NCBI GenBank assembly: GCA_030267565.1
Contig: BRXU01000008.1
Span: 3,478,001 to 3,542,000 of the forward strand
Length of the DNA stretch: 64,000 nucleotides
Source of the DNA: Pleodorina starrii
Lineage: Eukaryota; Chlorophyta; Chlorophyceae; Chlamydomonadales; Volvocaceae
Direction: 5' to 3'
Both the position numbers and the translations under genes were made by a program. The notes below the pieces were generated by a model that saw only the letters and a program-made list of their open reading frames with translations, was not told where the DNA came from and ran no database searches. Position 1 is the first letter of the stretch. Every line of letters starts with the position of its first letter. Positions 34,777 through 47,500 of the stretch are shown here, in pieces.

Positions 34777-37307
34777 TCAACCCGCGCATGCCTGGGGCCC
34801 TGCGCCCGAAGGCGCCGCTGCAGCGTCCGCGCCGGCATTGCTTCCCGCGTGCTGCCCCGCGGGGCCCCAAGGAGGGACGGCAGTGGACGACTGCCCTCCG
34901 CCTCCGAACCTGCAGGATGTCTCCGCCTCCACCTCCACCTCCGCCTCCGCCTCCGATTGCCCGCGCACAGTCGCCGCAATCTGCTCCTGTTGCTGCAGCT
35001 GCTGCGCCTGCGCCGCTGACGGCAGCGGGTGCTGACTGTCCCCCTGCTGAGACCGTTCACCCGCGTCGCCTCCGTTACATCGCTGCGGCTCGAATGTCTG
35101 GTCCCCTGCCGACAGCGGCAACGGCAGCAGGAAGGAGGCCGAGGACGACGGCGACGGCGATGACGACGGAGGCGATGGGGATGATGACGAGGAAGTGGGT
35201 GTGGGTGAGTTGAACGACGAGGAGGGCGAGGGCGAGGACGAGCCGAAACTCGAGTGTTGGGGACAGCATCCGTACGCGCCGCCGAGCCCCGGCTGATGTT
35301 GGGTTTTCTGCTGCTGGTGCTGGTGCTGGTGCTGCTGCGGCGGCGGTCGCGCCGCCTGGTGCTCGTCGTACAGCTGCTGGTGCTGCGCCGCCGCCGCCAT
35401 CGTGTGGCCCAGCGCTTCAGCGGCGGCGGCGGCGGCCTGCGGAGTGGCGGCGGGGATGGGCCCGCCGGGCGGCGCAAGGTCCACCACGACCACAGTTATG
35501 TCGTCTTTGCTGTTACGATCGCGGCTGAATCGCCCGATGGCCGAGGCGGCCAGGCGGATGGCGGTGGATCGCGACGAGCCGCGCTCAATGGCGCGCTTCA
35601 TGACGCGGCACGCGACGTCGGCGACTTCCTCGTTGCTGAGGACGTTGAAGACACCGTCGGTGGCCAGGATCAGGAGCTCATCATCGGCGCTGCGGGGGAT
35701 GATGGTCACCTGCGGCGGCCGCGGCGGCGACGGTGGAGGTGGCGGAGGAGGAGGAGGCGCGGGGCAGGAGAAGGGAGGGGTTTAGCGCGTGAGGAGCGCA
35801 GCCAGGGAGGTGAGTGGAGTCGGGCTAGAGTACGGCGTGTGTGTTTCAGGGAGAACTGCGCACGGCATGTGTGTGTATGTGGGGGTGGGGGTGAGGGCGC
35901 TTGGAGAGGGAGGTGCAGTGGACGGCTTGCTGGGGGAGTGTGAGGGAAGGGGTTCGTGTGGGGTGCATCGGGAGGGGCTTACGACGAGCGGGACTGGAAA
36001 GCCCCAAAGGAGTGGAAATGGAAGTGGAACGGCGCCGTGAAATATGTATGACATGGACAGGGAGGGGAGGTTTGGGGGAGGGCACCGCAGGAGCCTGAAA
36101 CGGGCCGTTTGGCCGAGCGCGGACGGCCGTGAAGGACCTCATGACGTCAATATGGATGACGAAGTACCGTATTAGTACGGGAAATGAAGGCGAATATGAT
36201 TTAAGGTGGGATGAGGCGCACCTCCGGCTCCGCCGTGACTCCAAATTGTTTCAGATCGCGGTCGCCAAACGCGCGCGTCGTGGCCAGCACGCCCATGACG
36301 CGTTCGCCCTCGTTCCAGAGGATTTGACCTCCCGATCCCAAGACGCGTTCCTGCGACAGATCATAGGGAGTGCACAGGCGCCAGGAGCAGTGCGGTTTTG
36401 TTAATTCGTTTGGAAGGATGAAAGCATTGCCCATTGAAGCAGGCCCACGTGCGCATAACTTGCGCACCACCGTGCCTCCGTGCGCTAGTTAAGCCGCGTT
36501 CACAATGTCAGCACGATCCTAATATCAGAGCGTATCCGTGCGGTTCTTGCGCCCAAAAGAATTTCCCGTGACTTTCTAGGTACTCTCTTTTGGCGCCCAA
36601 CCGCTGCTTACGCACCCGCTCGTCAAGTCGTGCTGGTCGATGGTCATCCGTCAGGGCCACAACGCGGCCACTGCGGCAAAGTAATGCTCGTGAGTCTCCT
36701 GAAAAAATGAAAGGTCGACCGGAAATTGTCAAAGGCACAAGGGCCAGCGGTCATGGGTACAGCAGCCGCCCTTGGCATAGATGCGTGTATGATTGAGTGA
36801 TGGGGACATCAATCTGTACAAGCGACAATGCGCAGGACCTTCGCGCGAGGAGCGGTTGGTTGGCGAACAGTCACCTGACCGGGTCAAATGGTCTCCATTG
36901 TTAAATCTTCACCTACCGCAATGTGCCACTATGACACTAGCGGAGCTGAGTAGCGCGACCGTTGCAGTTGACCCGGCGTCCGGGCAGTTGAGTGTCGCCT
37001 CTTCCAACGCGGTGTCCGCCGCCTGAAAGGCCTGACATAGCGCCGTCGCTGTATCTCGTGCTTTCAAACCGAAGGCATGGACGTAATGGTGTAGAGACGC
37101 GGCCAGGAATTGACTAATTTCAGACCCGCTGTGCCCATCGTAGACGCCGAAGAATGACACCAGGCCCACGCCGCCCAACCACAGCGGACATATGCAGAAG
37201 GTGTCCTCATTCGGTCTGGTTGGATGGGGAACAACGAAGGCGCTCGCCAGCGGCTGCACCGACTGCTCCTGCAGGGAGTTCCCCATCAGCTGCTGGCTCA
37301 TGCTCAT
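34777..37307 (-). CDS. PP2C-family (PPM) Mg/Mn-dependent Ser/Thr protein phosphatase
   Basis: Removes phosphate from Ser/Thr in target proteins using two metal ions. Four minus-strand exons, 37307-36917, 36698-36616, 36350-36222 and 35709-34777, give 511 residues. All junctions restore PP2C motifs: NEDTF (33-37), [10 protein letters not shown] (52-61), GSTATVAL (112-119), CGDSRALLC across intron 1 (G131), DDHRP (148-152), [29 protein letters not shown] across intron 3, [15 protein letters not shown] (Asp219) and [10 protein letters not shown] (270-271). The metal-binding aspartates are present, so it should be active. Residues about 282-511 are a His/Gln, Ser/Pro and Glu/Val-rich tail absent from typical PP2Cs. 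The first of two close ATGs is used. No transit peptide or membrane segment is evident, so it is probably cytosolic or nuclear. Subfamily not determined. Confidence 0.94.
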
Positions 37308-38223
37308 TGCCACTGCAGCTCTCCTATATTTATATTGAACACAGAATGGGCTTATGTAACTGCTTAGGCTAGTCAAGGATGGGTGGATGGCTCAACAGCC
37401 CGAGTCCAAACGTCCTGTTTGATAGCTTTAGTAAATCTTCCTACGACAGCCCGCACCAATATATTTCCTGAAATATTTAGGAACAACCAACACAAAGAGA
37501 AAGCTTTTCGGCTCGACCGTACTGCAGAGTACCGACTGAGTACCAGCTAAATGGCCGAAAACCAGTCACTGAGTTATCTGTAGGCTTATTATTTCCCTTA
37601 TTCCACGTTATACCACTATGTAACTGTATTGCAGCTATTGTCGTCAATAACTACCTGCATTATGTCGTCACGGCGGTTAACTGATATGTGTCCCGATATG
37701 AGGCCTGAACGGCATTGGTCGCTGCTAACGCCAAGACATGGTGCCTGTCAAAACGTCTTACCTTTCCATAATCTGTCAATGGGATCTCAGCTCGTACGGT
37801 ACTGCGAATACTTCCAGGCCTTAGGGGGGTCCTGGCTTGATGGCGGGCTTCAGGCAAATTCCAAGTAAATTATGTTGTATAAAGTGGCGGAGCTAGTGTT
37901 AGATTGTCCCTGCTTGTCTGTTGAGTCACAGCTTGACGAGGCGCGGATCGAATTACCGGCCTGCCGCGCATACCGGTACATGGGTGGCTGGCTGGCTGCT
38001 GTTCACGTCGCCGAAGAAAATGGAGGCGGAAGTTGGCTTGGTTTCTCTCTTTGCTGTCTCTTGAAAGTTGATCGTGGTCCAGGGCGCACGCGCGCACGCA
38101 GCGCGATGGCACAGTACGGTTGGCACCGATCGATGCATGGCAAATGCGATGACTGCTATTCGTTTGCTTGGAGGGAATGGATGAGGCTTATCGCATATAA
38201 CCTAAACGAGTTCGAAAATCTTA
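37308..38223. other. PP2C promoter side and left border of the repeat array
   Basis: About 0.9 kb of AT-richer unique sequence between the PP2C start and the first 21-bp units. It must hold the PP2C promoter unless that lies within the array. TATATTTATA-like sequence occurs at about 37325-37335, very close to the ATG. No gene was recognised. Confidence 0.5.
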
Positions 38224-41200
38224 ACCGGGTCTGGCCCGTGGGTCTACGTTGCTGGCCCGTGGGTCTACTGGGCTGGCCCGCGGGTCTACGGGTCTGGCCC
38301 GTGGGTCTACGGGGCTGAGCCATGGGTCTAAGGGGCTGGCCCGTGGGTCTACAGGGCTGAGCCATGGGTCAACGGGTCTAGCACGTGGGTCTACGGGGCT
38401 GTACCATGGGTCTACGGGGCTGGCCCATGGGTCTACGGGGCTGGCACGTGGGTGTACTGGGCTGGCCCGCGGGTCTACGGGTCTGGTCCGTGGGTCTACG
38501 GGGCTGGCCCGTGGGTCTACGGGGCTGGCCCGTGGGTCTACATGGCTGGCACGTGTGTCTACGGGGCTGAGCCAAGGGTCTACGGGGCTGGCCCGTGGGT
38601 CTACGGGTCTGGCACGTGTGTCTACGGGTCTGGACCGTGGGTCTACGGGTCTGGCCCGTGGGTCTACGGGGCTGGTCTGTGGGACTACGGGGCTGGTCCG
38701 CAGGTCTACGGGTCTTGCCCGTGGGTCTACGAGGCTGGTCTGTGGGTCTACGGGGCTGGCCCGTGGGTCTACGGGGCTGGCCCGTGGGTCTACCGGGCTT
38801 GCCCGTGGGTCCACGGGGCTGGCACGTGGGTCTACGGGTATGGCACGTGGGTCGACGGGGCTGGCCCGTGGGTCTACGGGGCTGAGCCATGCGTCTACGG
38901 GGCTGGCACGTGGGTCTACGGGGATGAGCCATGGGTCTACAGGGCTGGCCCGTGGGTCTACTGGGCTGGCCCGCGGGTCTACGGGTCTGGCCCGTGGGTC
39001 TACGCGTCTGGCCTGCGGGTCTACGGGGCTGGCACGTGGGTCTACGGGGCTGGCCCGTGGGTCTACATCGCTGGCCCGTGGGTCTACTGGGCTGGCCCGT
39101 GGGTTTACGGGGCTGGCCCGTGGGTCTACGGGGCTGGCCCGTGTGTCTACGGGTGTGGCACGTGGGTCTACGGGCCTGGCCCGTGGGTCTACTGGGCTGG
39201 TCTGATGGTCTACCGGGCTTGCCCGTGGGTCTACGGGGCTGGCCCGCGGGTCTACGGATCTGGCCTGCGGGTCTACGGGGCTGGCCCGTGGGTCTACGGG
39301 GCTCGCCCGCGGGTCAACGGGTCTAGCACGTGGGTCTACGGGGCTGGCCCGTGGGTCTACGGGTCTGGCACGTGGGTCTACGGGGCTGTGCCATGGGTCT
39401 ACGGGGCTGGCCCGTGGGTCTACGGGTCTGGCGCGTGGGTCTACGGGGCTGGCCCGTGGGTCTACGGGGCTGACCCCTGGGTCGGGTCTACAGGGCTGGC
39501 CCGCGGGTCTACGGGTCTGGCCCGCGGGTCTACGGGTCTGGCCCGCGGGTCTACGGGTCTGGCACGTGGGTCTACGGGGCTGAGCCATGGGTCTACGGGG
39601 CTGAGCAATGGGTCTACGGGTCTGGCACATGTGTCTACGGGTCTGGCACGTGGGTCTACGGGGCTGGCCCGTGGGTCTACGGGGCTGGTCCGTGGGTCTA
39701 CGGGTCTGGCGCGTGGGTCTACGGGTCTGGCCCGCGGGTCTACGGGTCTGGCCCGTGGGTCTACGGGTCTGGCACGTGGGTCTACGGGGCTGAGCCATGG
39801 GTCTACGGGTCTGGCCCGTGGGTCTACGGGTCTGGCACGTGTGTCTACAGGGCTGAGCCATGGGTCTACGGGTCTGATCCGTTGGTCTACGGGGCTGGTC
39901 TGTGGGTCTACGGGTCTGGCACGTGGGTCTACGGGGCTGGCATGTGGGTCTACAGGGCTGGCCCGCGGGTCTACGGGTCTGGCCCGTGGGTCTACGGGGC
40001 TCAGCCATGGGTCTACGGGGCTGACCCGTGGGTCTACGGGGCTGGCCCGTGGGTCTACGGGTCTGGCACGTAGGTCTACGGGGCTCAGCCATGGGTCTAC
40101 GGGTCTGGCCCGTGGGTCTACGGGGCTGGTCTGTGGGTCTACGGGTCTGGCCCGTGGGTCTACGGGGCTGGCACGTGGGTCTACGGGGCTGGCCCGTGGG
40201 TCTACGGGGCTGGCATGTGGGTCTACGGGGCTGGCCCGCGGGTCTACGGGTCTGGCCCGCGGGTCTACGGGTCTGGCCCGCGGGTCTACGGGTCTGGCAC
40301 GTGGGTATACGGGGCTGAGCCATGGGTCTACGGGTCTGGCCCGTGGGTCTACGGGGCTGGTCGGTGGGTCTACGGGTCTGGCCCGTGGGTCTACGGGTCG
40401 GCACGTGGGTCTACGGGCCTGGCCCGTGGGTCTACGGGGCTGGTCTGTATGTCTACGGGGCTGGCACGTGGGTCTACGGGTCTGGCCTGCGGGTCTACGG
40501 GGCTAGCCATGCGTCTACGGGGCTGAGCCATGGGTCTACGGGGCTGAGGCATGGGTCTACGGGGCTGGCCCGCGGGTCTACGGGTCTGGCCCGCGGGTCT
40601 ACGGGTCTGACCCGTGGGTCTACGGGGCTGAGCCATGGGTCTACGGGGCTGAGCAATGGGTCTACGGGTCTGGCACGTGTGTCTACGGGTCTGGCACGTG
40701 GGTCTACGGGGCTGGCCCGTGGGTCTTCGGGGCTGGTCCGTGGGTCTACGGGTCTGGCGCGTGGGTCTACGGGGCTGGCACGTGGGTCTACGGGGCTGGC
40801 ACGTGGGTCTACGGGTCTGGCGTGTGGGTCTACGGGGCTGGCACGTGGGTCTACGGGGCTGGCACGTGGGTCTACGGGTCTGGCACGTGGGTCTACGGGG
40901 TTCAGCCATGGGTCTACGGGCCTGGCACGTGTGTCTACGGGGCTGAGCCATGGGACTACGGGTCTGGCCCGTGGGTCTACGGGGCTGGCCCGTGGGTCTA
41001 GGGGGCTGAGCCGTGAGTCTACGGGGCTGGTCTGTGGGTCTACGGGTCTGGCCCGTGAGTCTACGGGGCTGGTCTGTGGGTCTACGGGTCTGGCCCGTGA
41101 GTCTACGGGGCTGGCCTGCGGGTGTACGGGTCTGGCCCAAGGGTCAACGGGGCTGGACCATGGGTCTACGGGCCTGGCCCGTGGGTCTACGGGGCTGGCC

Positions 41201-41447
41201 AATGGGTCTACGGGCCTGGCCAATGGGTCTACGGGGCTGGCCAATGGGTCTACGGGGCTGGCCCGTGGGTCTACGGGGCCGGCCCGCGTGTCTACGAGGC
41301 TGGCCCGTGGGTCTACGGGCATGGCCCATGGGTCTACGGGGCTGGCCCGTGGGTCTACGGGGCTGGTCCGTGGGTCTACGGGGCTGGCCTGCGGGTCTAC
41401 GGGGCTGGCACGTGGGTCTACGGGGCTGGCACGTGGGTCTACGGGTC

Positions 41448-41500
41448 TGGCACATGGATGGCCCGTGGGTCGAAAGGGCTGGCCCATGGGTCTACGGGGC
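41448..41500. repeat. Off-register marker segment within the array, recurring five times
   Basis: A unit truncated to about 11 bases (TGGCACATGGA) is followed by a unit with GTCGAAAGG (or GTCGGAAGG) in place of GTCTACGGG. It recurs near 41540, 43660, 47220 and 48720, so it tracks duplications of kilobase blocks inside the left half of the array. Confidence 0.85.
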
Positions 41501-44500
41501 TGGCACGTGGGTCTACGGGGCTGAGCCATGGGGCTGGCACATGGATGGCCCGTGGGTCGAAAGGGCTGGCCCATGGGTCTACGGGGCTGGCACGTGTGTC
41601 TACGGGGCTGAGCCATGGGTCTACGGGTCTGGCCCGTGGGTCTACGGGGCTTGCCCGTGGGTCTTCGGGGATGGCCCGTTGGTCTACGGGGCTGGCCCGT
41701 TGGTCTGCGGGGCTGGTCCGTGGGTCTAGGGGTCTGGCGCGTGGGTCTACGGGGCTGAGTCATGGGTCTACGGGTCTGGCACGTCCGTGGGTCTACGGGC
41801 CTGGCACGTGTGTCTACGGGTCTGGCCCGTGGGTCTACGGGGCTGGCCTGCGGGTGTACGGGTCTGCCCCGCGGGTCTACGGGTCTGGCCCGTGGGTCTA
41901 CGGGGCTGGCCCATGGGTCTACGGGGCTGAGCCGTGGGTCTACGGGTCTGGCACGTGTGTCTACGGGTCTGGCCCGTGGGTCTACGGGTCTGGCCCGTGG
42001 GTCTACGGGTCTGGCCCGCGGGTCTACGGGTCTGGCGTGCGGGTCTACGGGGCTGGCACGTGGGTCTACGGGTCTGGCCCGCGGGTCTACGGGGATGGCC
42101 CGTTGGTCTACGGGGCTGGCCCGTTGGTCTGCGGGGCTGGTCCGTGGGTCTAGGGGTCTGGCGCGTGGGTCTACGGGGCTGAGTCATGGGTCTACGGGTC
42201 TGGCACGTCCGTCGGTCTACGGGCCTGGCACGTGTGTCTACGGGTCTGGCCCGTGGGTCTACGGGGCTGGCCTGCGGGTGTACGGGTCTGGCCCGTGGGT
42301 CTACGGGTCTGGCCCGTGGGTCTACGGGTCTGGCACGTGTGTCTACGGGGCTGGTCTGTGGGTCTACGGGTCTGGCCCGTGGGTCTACGGGGCTGGCACG
42401 TGGGTCTACGGGTCTGGCCCGAGGGTCTACGGGGCTGGTCTGTGGGTCTACGGGTCTGGCCCGTGGGTCTACGGGGCTGGCCTGCGGGTGTACGGGTCTG
42501 GCCCGTGGGTCTACGGGGCTGGCCCGTGGGTCTACGGGGCTGGCCCGTGGGTCTACGGGCATAGACCATGGGTCTACGGGCCTGGCCCGTGGGTCTACGG
42601 GCCTGGCCCGTGGGTCTACGGGTCTGGCCCGTGGGTCTACGGGCATGGCCCATGGGACTACGGGGCTGGCCCGTGGGTCTACGGGGCTGACCCGTGGGTC
42701 TACGGGGCTGGCTCGTTGGTCTACGGGTCTGGCCCGTGGGTCTACGGGCATGGACCATGGGTCTACGGGCCTGGCCCGTGGGTCTACGGGCCTGGCCCGT
42801 GGGTCTACGGGTCTGGCCCGTGGGTCTACGGGTCTGGCCCGTGGGTCTACGGGGCTGGCCCGTGGGTCTTCGGGTCTGGCCCGTGGGTCTACGGGGCTGG
42901 CACGTGGGTCTACGGGTCTGGCCCGCGGGTCTACGGGTCTGGCCTGCGGGTCTACGGGGCTGGCACGTGGGTCTACGGAGCTCAGCCATGGGTCTACGGG
43001 GCTGGCCCGTGGGTGTACGGGGCTGGCCCGTGGGTCTACGGGTCTGGCTCGTTGGTCTACGGGTCTGGCCCGTGGGTCTACGGGCATGGACCATGGGTCT
43101 ACGGGCCTGGCCCGTGGGTCTACGGGCCTGGCCCGTGGATCTACGGGTCTGGCCCGTGGGTCTACGGGCATGGCCCATGGGACTACGGGGCTGGCCCGCG
43201 GGTCTACGGGTCTGGCCTGCGGGTCTACGGGGCTGGCACGTGGGTCTACGGAGCTCAGCCATGGGTCTACGGGGCTGAGCCGTGGGTCTACGGGTCTGGC
43301 ACGTGTGTCTACGGGTCTGGCCCGTGGGTCTACGGGTCTGGCCCGCGGGTCTACGGGTCTGGCCTGCGGGTCTACGGGGCTGGCACGTGGGTCTACGGAG
43401 CTCAGCCATGGGTCTACGGGGCTGAGCCGTGGGTCTACGGGTCTGGCATGTGTGTCTACGGGGCTGAGCCATGGGTCTACGGGTCTGGCCCGTGGGTCTA
43501 CGGGGCTGGTCTGTGGGTCTACGGGTCTGGCCCATTGGTCTACGGGGCTGGCCCGTGGGTCTACGGGTCTGGCCCGTGGGTCTACGGGTCTGGCCCGTGG
43601 GTCTACGGGGCTGGCCCGCGGGTCTACGGGTCTGGCCTGATGGTCTACGGGGCTGGCACATGGATGGCCCGTGGGTCGGAAGGGCTGGCCCATGGGTCTA
43701 TGGGGCTGGCACGTGGGTCTACGGGGCTGAGCCCGTTGGTCTACGGGTCTGGCCCGTGGGTCTACGGGGCTTGCCCGTGGGTCTTCGGGGATGGCCCGTT
43801 GGTCTACGGGGCTGGCCCGTTGGTCTGCGGGGCTGGTCCGTGGGTCTAGGGGTCTGGCGCGTGGGTCTACGGGGCTGAGTCATGGGTCTACGGGTCTGGC
43901 ACGTCCGTGGGTCTACGGGCCTGGCACGTGTGTCTACGGGTCTGGCCCGTGGGTCTACGGGGCTGGCCTGCGGGTGTACGGGTCTGCCCCGCGGGTCTAC
44001 GGGTCTGGCCCGTGGGTCTACGGGTCTGGCACGTGTGTCTACGGGGCTGAGCCATGGGTCTACGGGTCTGGCCCGTGGGTCTACGGGGCTGGTCTGTGGG
44101 TCTACGGGTCTGGCCCGTGGGTCTACGGGGCTGGCACGTGGGTCTACGGGTCTGGCCCGAGGGTCTACGGGGCTGGTCTGTGGGTCTACGGGTCTGGCCC
44201 GTGGGTCTACGGGGCTGGCCTGCGGGTGTACGGGTCTGGCCCGTGGGTCTACGGGGCTGGCCCGTGGGTCTACGGGGCTGGCCCGTGGGTCTACGGGCAT
44301 GGACCATGGGTCTACGGGCCTGGCCCGTGGGTCTACGGGCCTGGCCCGTGGGTCTACGGGTCTGGCCCGTGGGTCTACGGGCATGGCCCATGGTACTACG
44401 GGGCTGGCCCGTGGGTCTACGGGGCTGACCCGTGGGTCTACGGGGCTGGCTCGTTGGTCTACGGGTCTGGCCCGTGGGTCTACGGGCATGAACCATGGGT

Positions 44501-47500
44501 CTACGGGCCTGGCCCGTGGGTCTACGGGCCTGGCCCGTGGGTCTACGGGTCTGGCCCGTGGGTCTACGGGGCTGGCCCGTGGGTCTTCGGGTCTGGCCCG
44601 TGGGTCTACGGGGATGGCCCGTGTGTATACGGGGCTGACCCGTGGGTCTACGGGGCTCACCCGTGGCTCTACGGGCCTGGCGCGCGGGTCTACGGGCCTG
44701 GCCCGAGGGTCTACAGGGCTGGCCCGTGGGTCTACGGGTCTGGCTCGTTGGTCTACGGGTCTGGCCCGTGGGTCTACGGGCATGGACCATGGGTCTACGG
44801 GCCTGGCCCGTGGGTCTACGGGCCTGGCCCGTGGGTCTACGGGTCTGGCCCGTGGGTCTACGGGGCTGGCCCGTGGGTCTTCGGGTCTGGCCCGTGGGTC
44901 TACGGGGCTGACCCGTGGGTCTACGGGGCTAGCCCGTTGGTCTTCGGGTCTGGCCCGTGGTTCTACGGGGCTTGCCCGTGGGTCAACGGGGCTGGCCAAT
45001 GGGTCTACGGGGCTGGCCAATGGGTCTACGGGTCTGGCCCGTGGGTCTTCGGGCCTGGCCCGTGGGTATACGGGGATGGCCCGTGTGTATACGGGGCTGG
45101 CCCGTGGGTCTACGGGGCTGGCCCGTGGCTCTACGGGCATGGCGTGCGGGTCTACGGGCCTGGCTCGAGGGTCTACAGGGCTGGCCCGCGGGTTTACGGG
45201 ACTGGCCCGTTGGTCTACAGGGCTGGCCCGTGGGTGTACGGGTCTGGCCCGTGGGTCTACGGGTCTGGCTCGTTGGTCTACGGGTCTGGCCCGTGGATCT
45301 ACGGGCATGGACCATGGGTCTACGGGCCTGGCCCGTGGGTCTACGGGCCTGGCCCGTGGGTCTATGGGTCTGGCCCGTGGGTCTACGGGCATGGCCCATG
45401 GGACTACGGGGCTGGCCCGTGGGTCTACGGGGCTGACCCGTGGGTCTACGGGGCTGGCTCGTTGGTCTACGGGTCTGGCCCGTGGGTCTACGGGCATGGA
45501 CCATGGGTCTACGGGCCTGGCCCGTGGGTCTACGGGCCTGGCCCGTGGGTCTACGGGTCTGGCCCGTGGGTCTACGGGGCTGGCCCATGGGTCTTCGGGT
45601 CTGGCCCGTGGGTCTACGGGGATGGCCCGTGTGTATACGGGGCTGACCCGTGGGTCTACGGGGCTCGCCCGTGCCTCTACGGGCCTGGCGCGCGGGTCTA
45701 CGGGCCTGGCCCGAGGGTCTACAGGGCTGGCCCGTGGGTCTACGGGTCTGGCTCGTTGGTCTACGGGTCTGGCCCGTGGGTCTACGGGCATGGACCATGG
45801 GTCTACGGGCCTGGCCCGTGGGTCTACGGGCCTGGCCCGTGGGTCTACGGGTCTGGCCCGTGGGTCTACGGGCATGGTCCATGGGACTACGGGGCTGGCC
45901 CGTGGGTCTACGGAGCTGACCCGTGGGTCTACGGGGCTGGCCCGTTGGTCTTCGGGTCTGGCCCGTGGTTCTACGGGGCTTGCCCGTGGGTCAACGGGGC
46001 TGGCCAATGGGTCTACGGGGCTGGCCAATGGGTCTACGGGTCTGGCCCGTTGGTCTACGGGTCTGGCCCGTGGGTCTACGGGCATGGCCCATGGGTCTAC
46101 GGGGCTGGCCCGGGGGTCTACGGGCCTGGCCCGTTGGTCTACGGGTCTGGCCCGTGGGTTTACGGGCATGGCCCAAGGGTCTACGGGGCTGGCCCGTGGG
46201 TCTACGGGGCTGGCCCGTGGGTCTATGGGCCTGGCCTTTGGGTCTACGGGGCTGGCCCGTGGTTCTACGGGGCTGGCACGTGGGTCAACGGGGCTGGCCA
46301 ATGGGTCTACGGGGCTGGCCAATGGGTCTACGGGTCTGGCCCGTTGGTTTACGGGTCTGGCCCGTGGGTCTACGGGCATGGCCCATGGGTCTACGAGGCT
46401 GGCCCGGGGGTCTACGGGCCTGGCCCGTGGGTCTACGGGCATGGCCCATGGGTCTACGGGGCTGGCCCGTGGGTTTACGGGGCTGGCCCGTGGGTCTATG
46501 GGCCTGGCCTTTGGGTCTCTGGGGCTGGCCCGTGGGTCTACGGGGCTGGCACGTGGGTCTACGAGTCTGGCCCATGGGTCTACGGGGCTGAGGCATGGGT
46601 TTACGGGGCTTGCCCGTGTGTCTACTGGTCTGGCCCGTGGGTCTACGGGGCTGACCCGTGGGTCTACGGGGCTGGCCCGTGGGTCTATGGGTCTGGCACG
46701 TGGGTCTACGGGGCTGGCCCGTGGGTCTACGGGTCTGGCACGTGTGTCTACAGGGCTGAGCCATGGGTCTACGGGTCCGGAACGTGGGTCTTCGGGTCTG
46801 GTCTGTGGGACTACGGGGCTGGTCTGTGGGTCTACGGGGCTGGTCTGTGGGTCTACGGGTCTGGCCCGTGGGTCTACGGGTCTGGCCCGTGGGTCTACGG
46901 GTCTGGCCCGCGGGTCTACGGGTCTGGCCTGCGGGTCTACGGGGCTGGCACATGGGTCTACGGAGCTCAGCCATGGGTCTACGGGGCTGAGCCGTGGGTC
47001 TACGGGTCTGGCACGTGTGTCTACGGGGCTGAGCCATGGGTCTACGGGTCTGGCCCGTGGGTCTACGGGGCTGGCCTGCGGGTCTACGGGTCTGGCACGT
47101 GGGTCTACGGGTCTGGCCCGTGGGTCTACGGGTCTGGCCCGTGGGTCTACGGGTCTGGCCCGTGGGTCTACGGGGCTGGCCCGCGGGTCTACGGGTCTGG
47201 CCTGCGGGTCTACGGGGCTGGCACATGGATGGCCCGTGGGTCGAAAGGGCTGGCCCATGGGTCTACGGGGCTGGCACGTGGGTCTACGGGGCTGAGCCAT
47301 GGGTCTACGGGGCTGGCACGTGGGTCTACGGGGCTTGCCCGTGGGTCTTCGGGGATGGCCCGTTGGTCTACGGGGCTGGCCCGTTGGTCTGCGGGGCTGG
47401 TCCGTGGGTCTAGGGGTCTGGCGCGTGGGTCTACAGGGCTGAGTCATGGGTCTACGGGTCTGGCACGTGTGTCTACGGGGCTGAGTCATGGGTCTACGGG

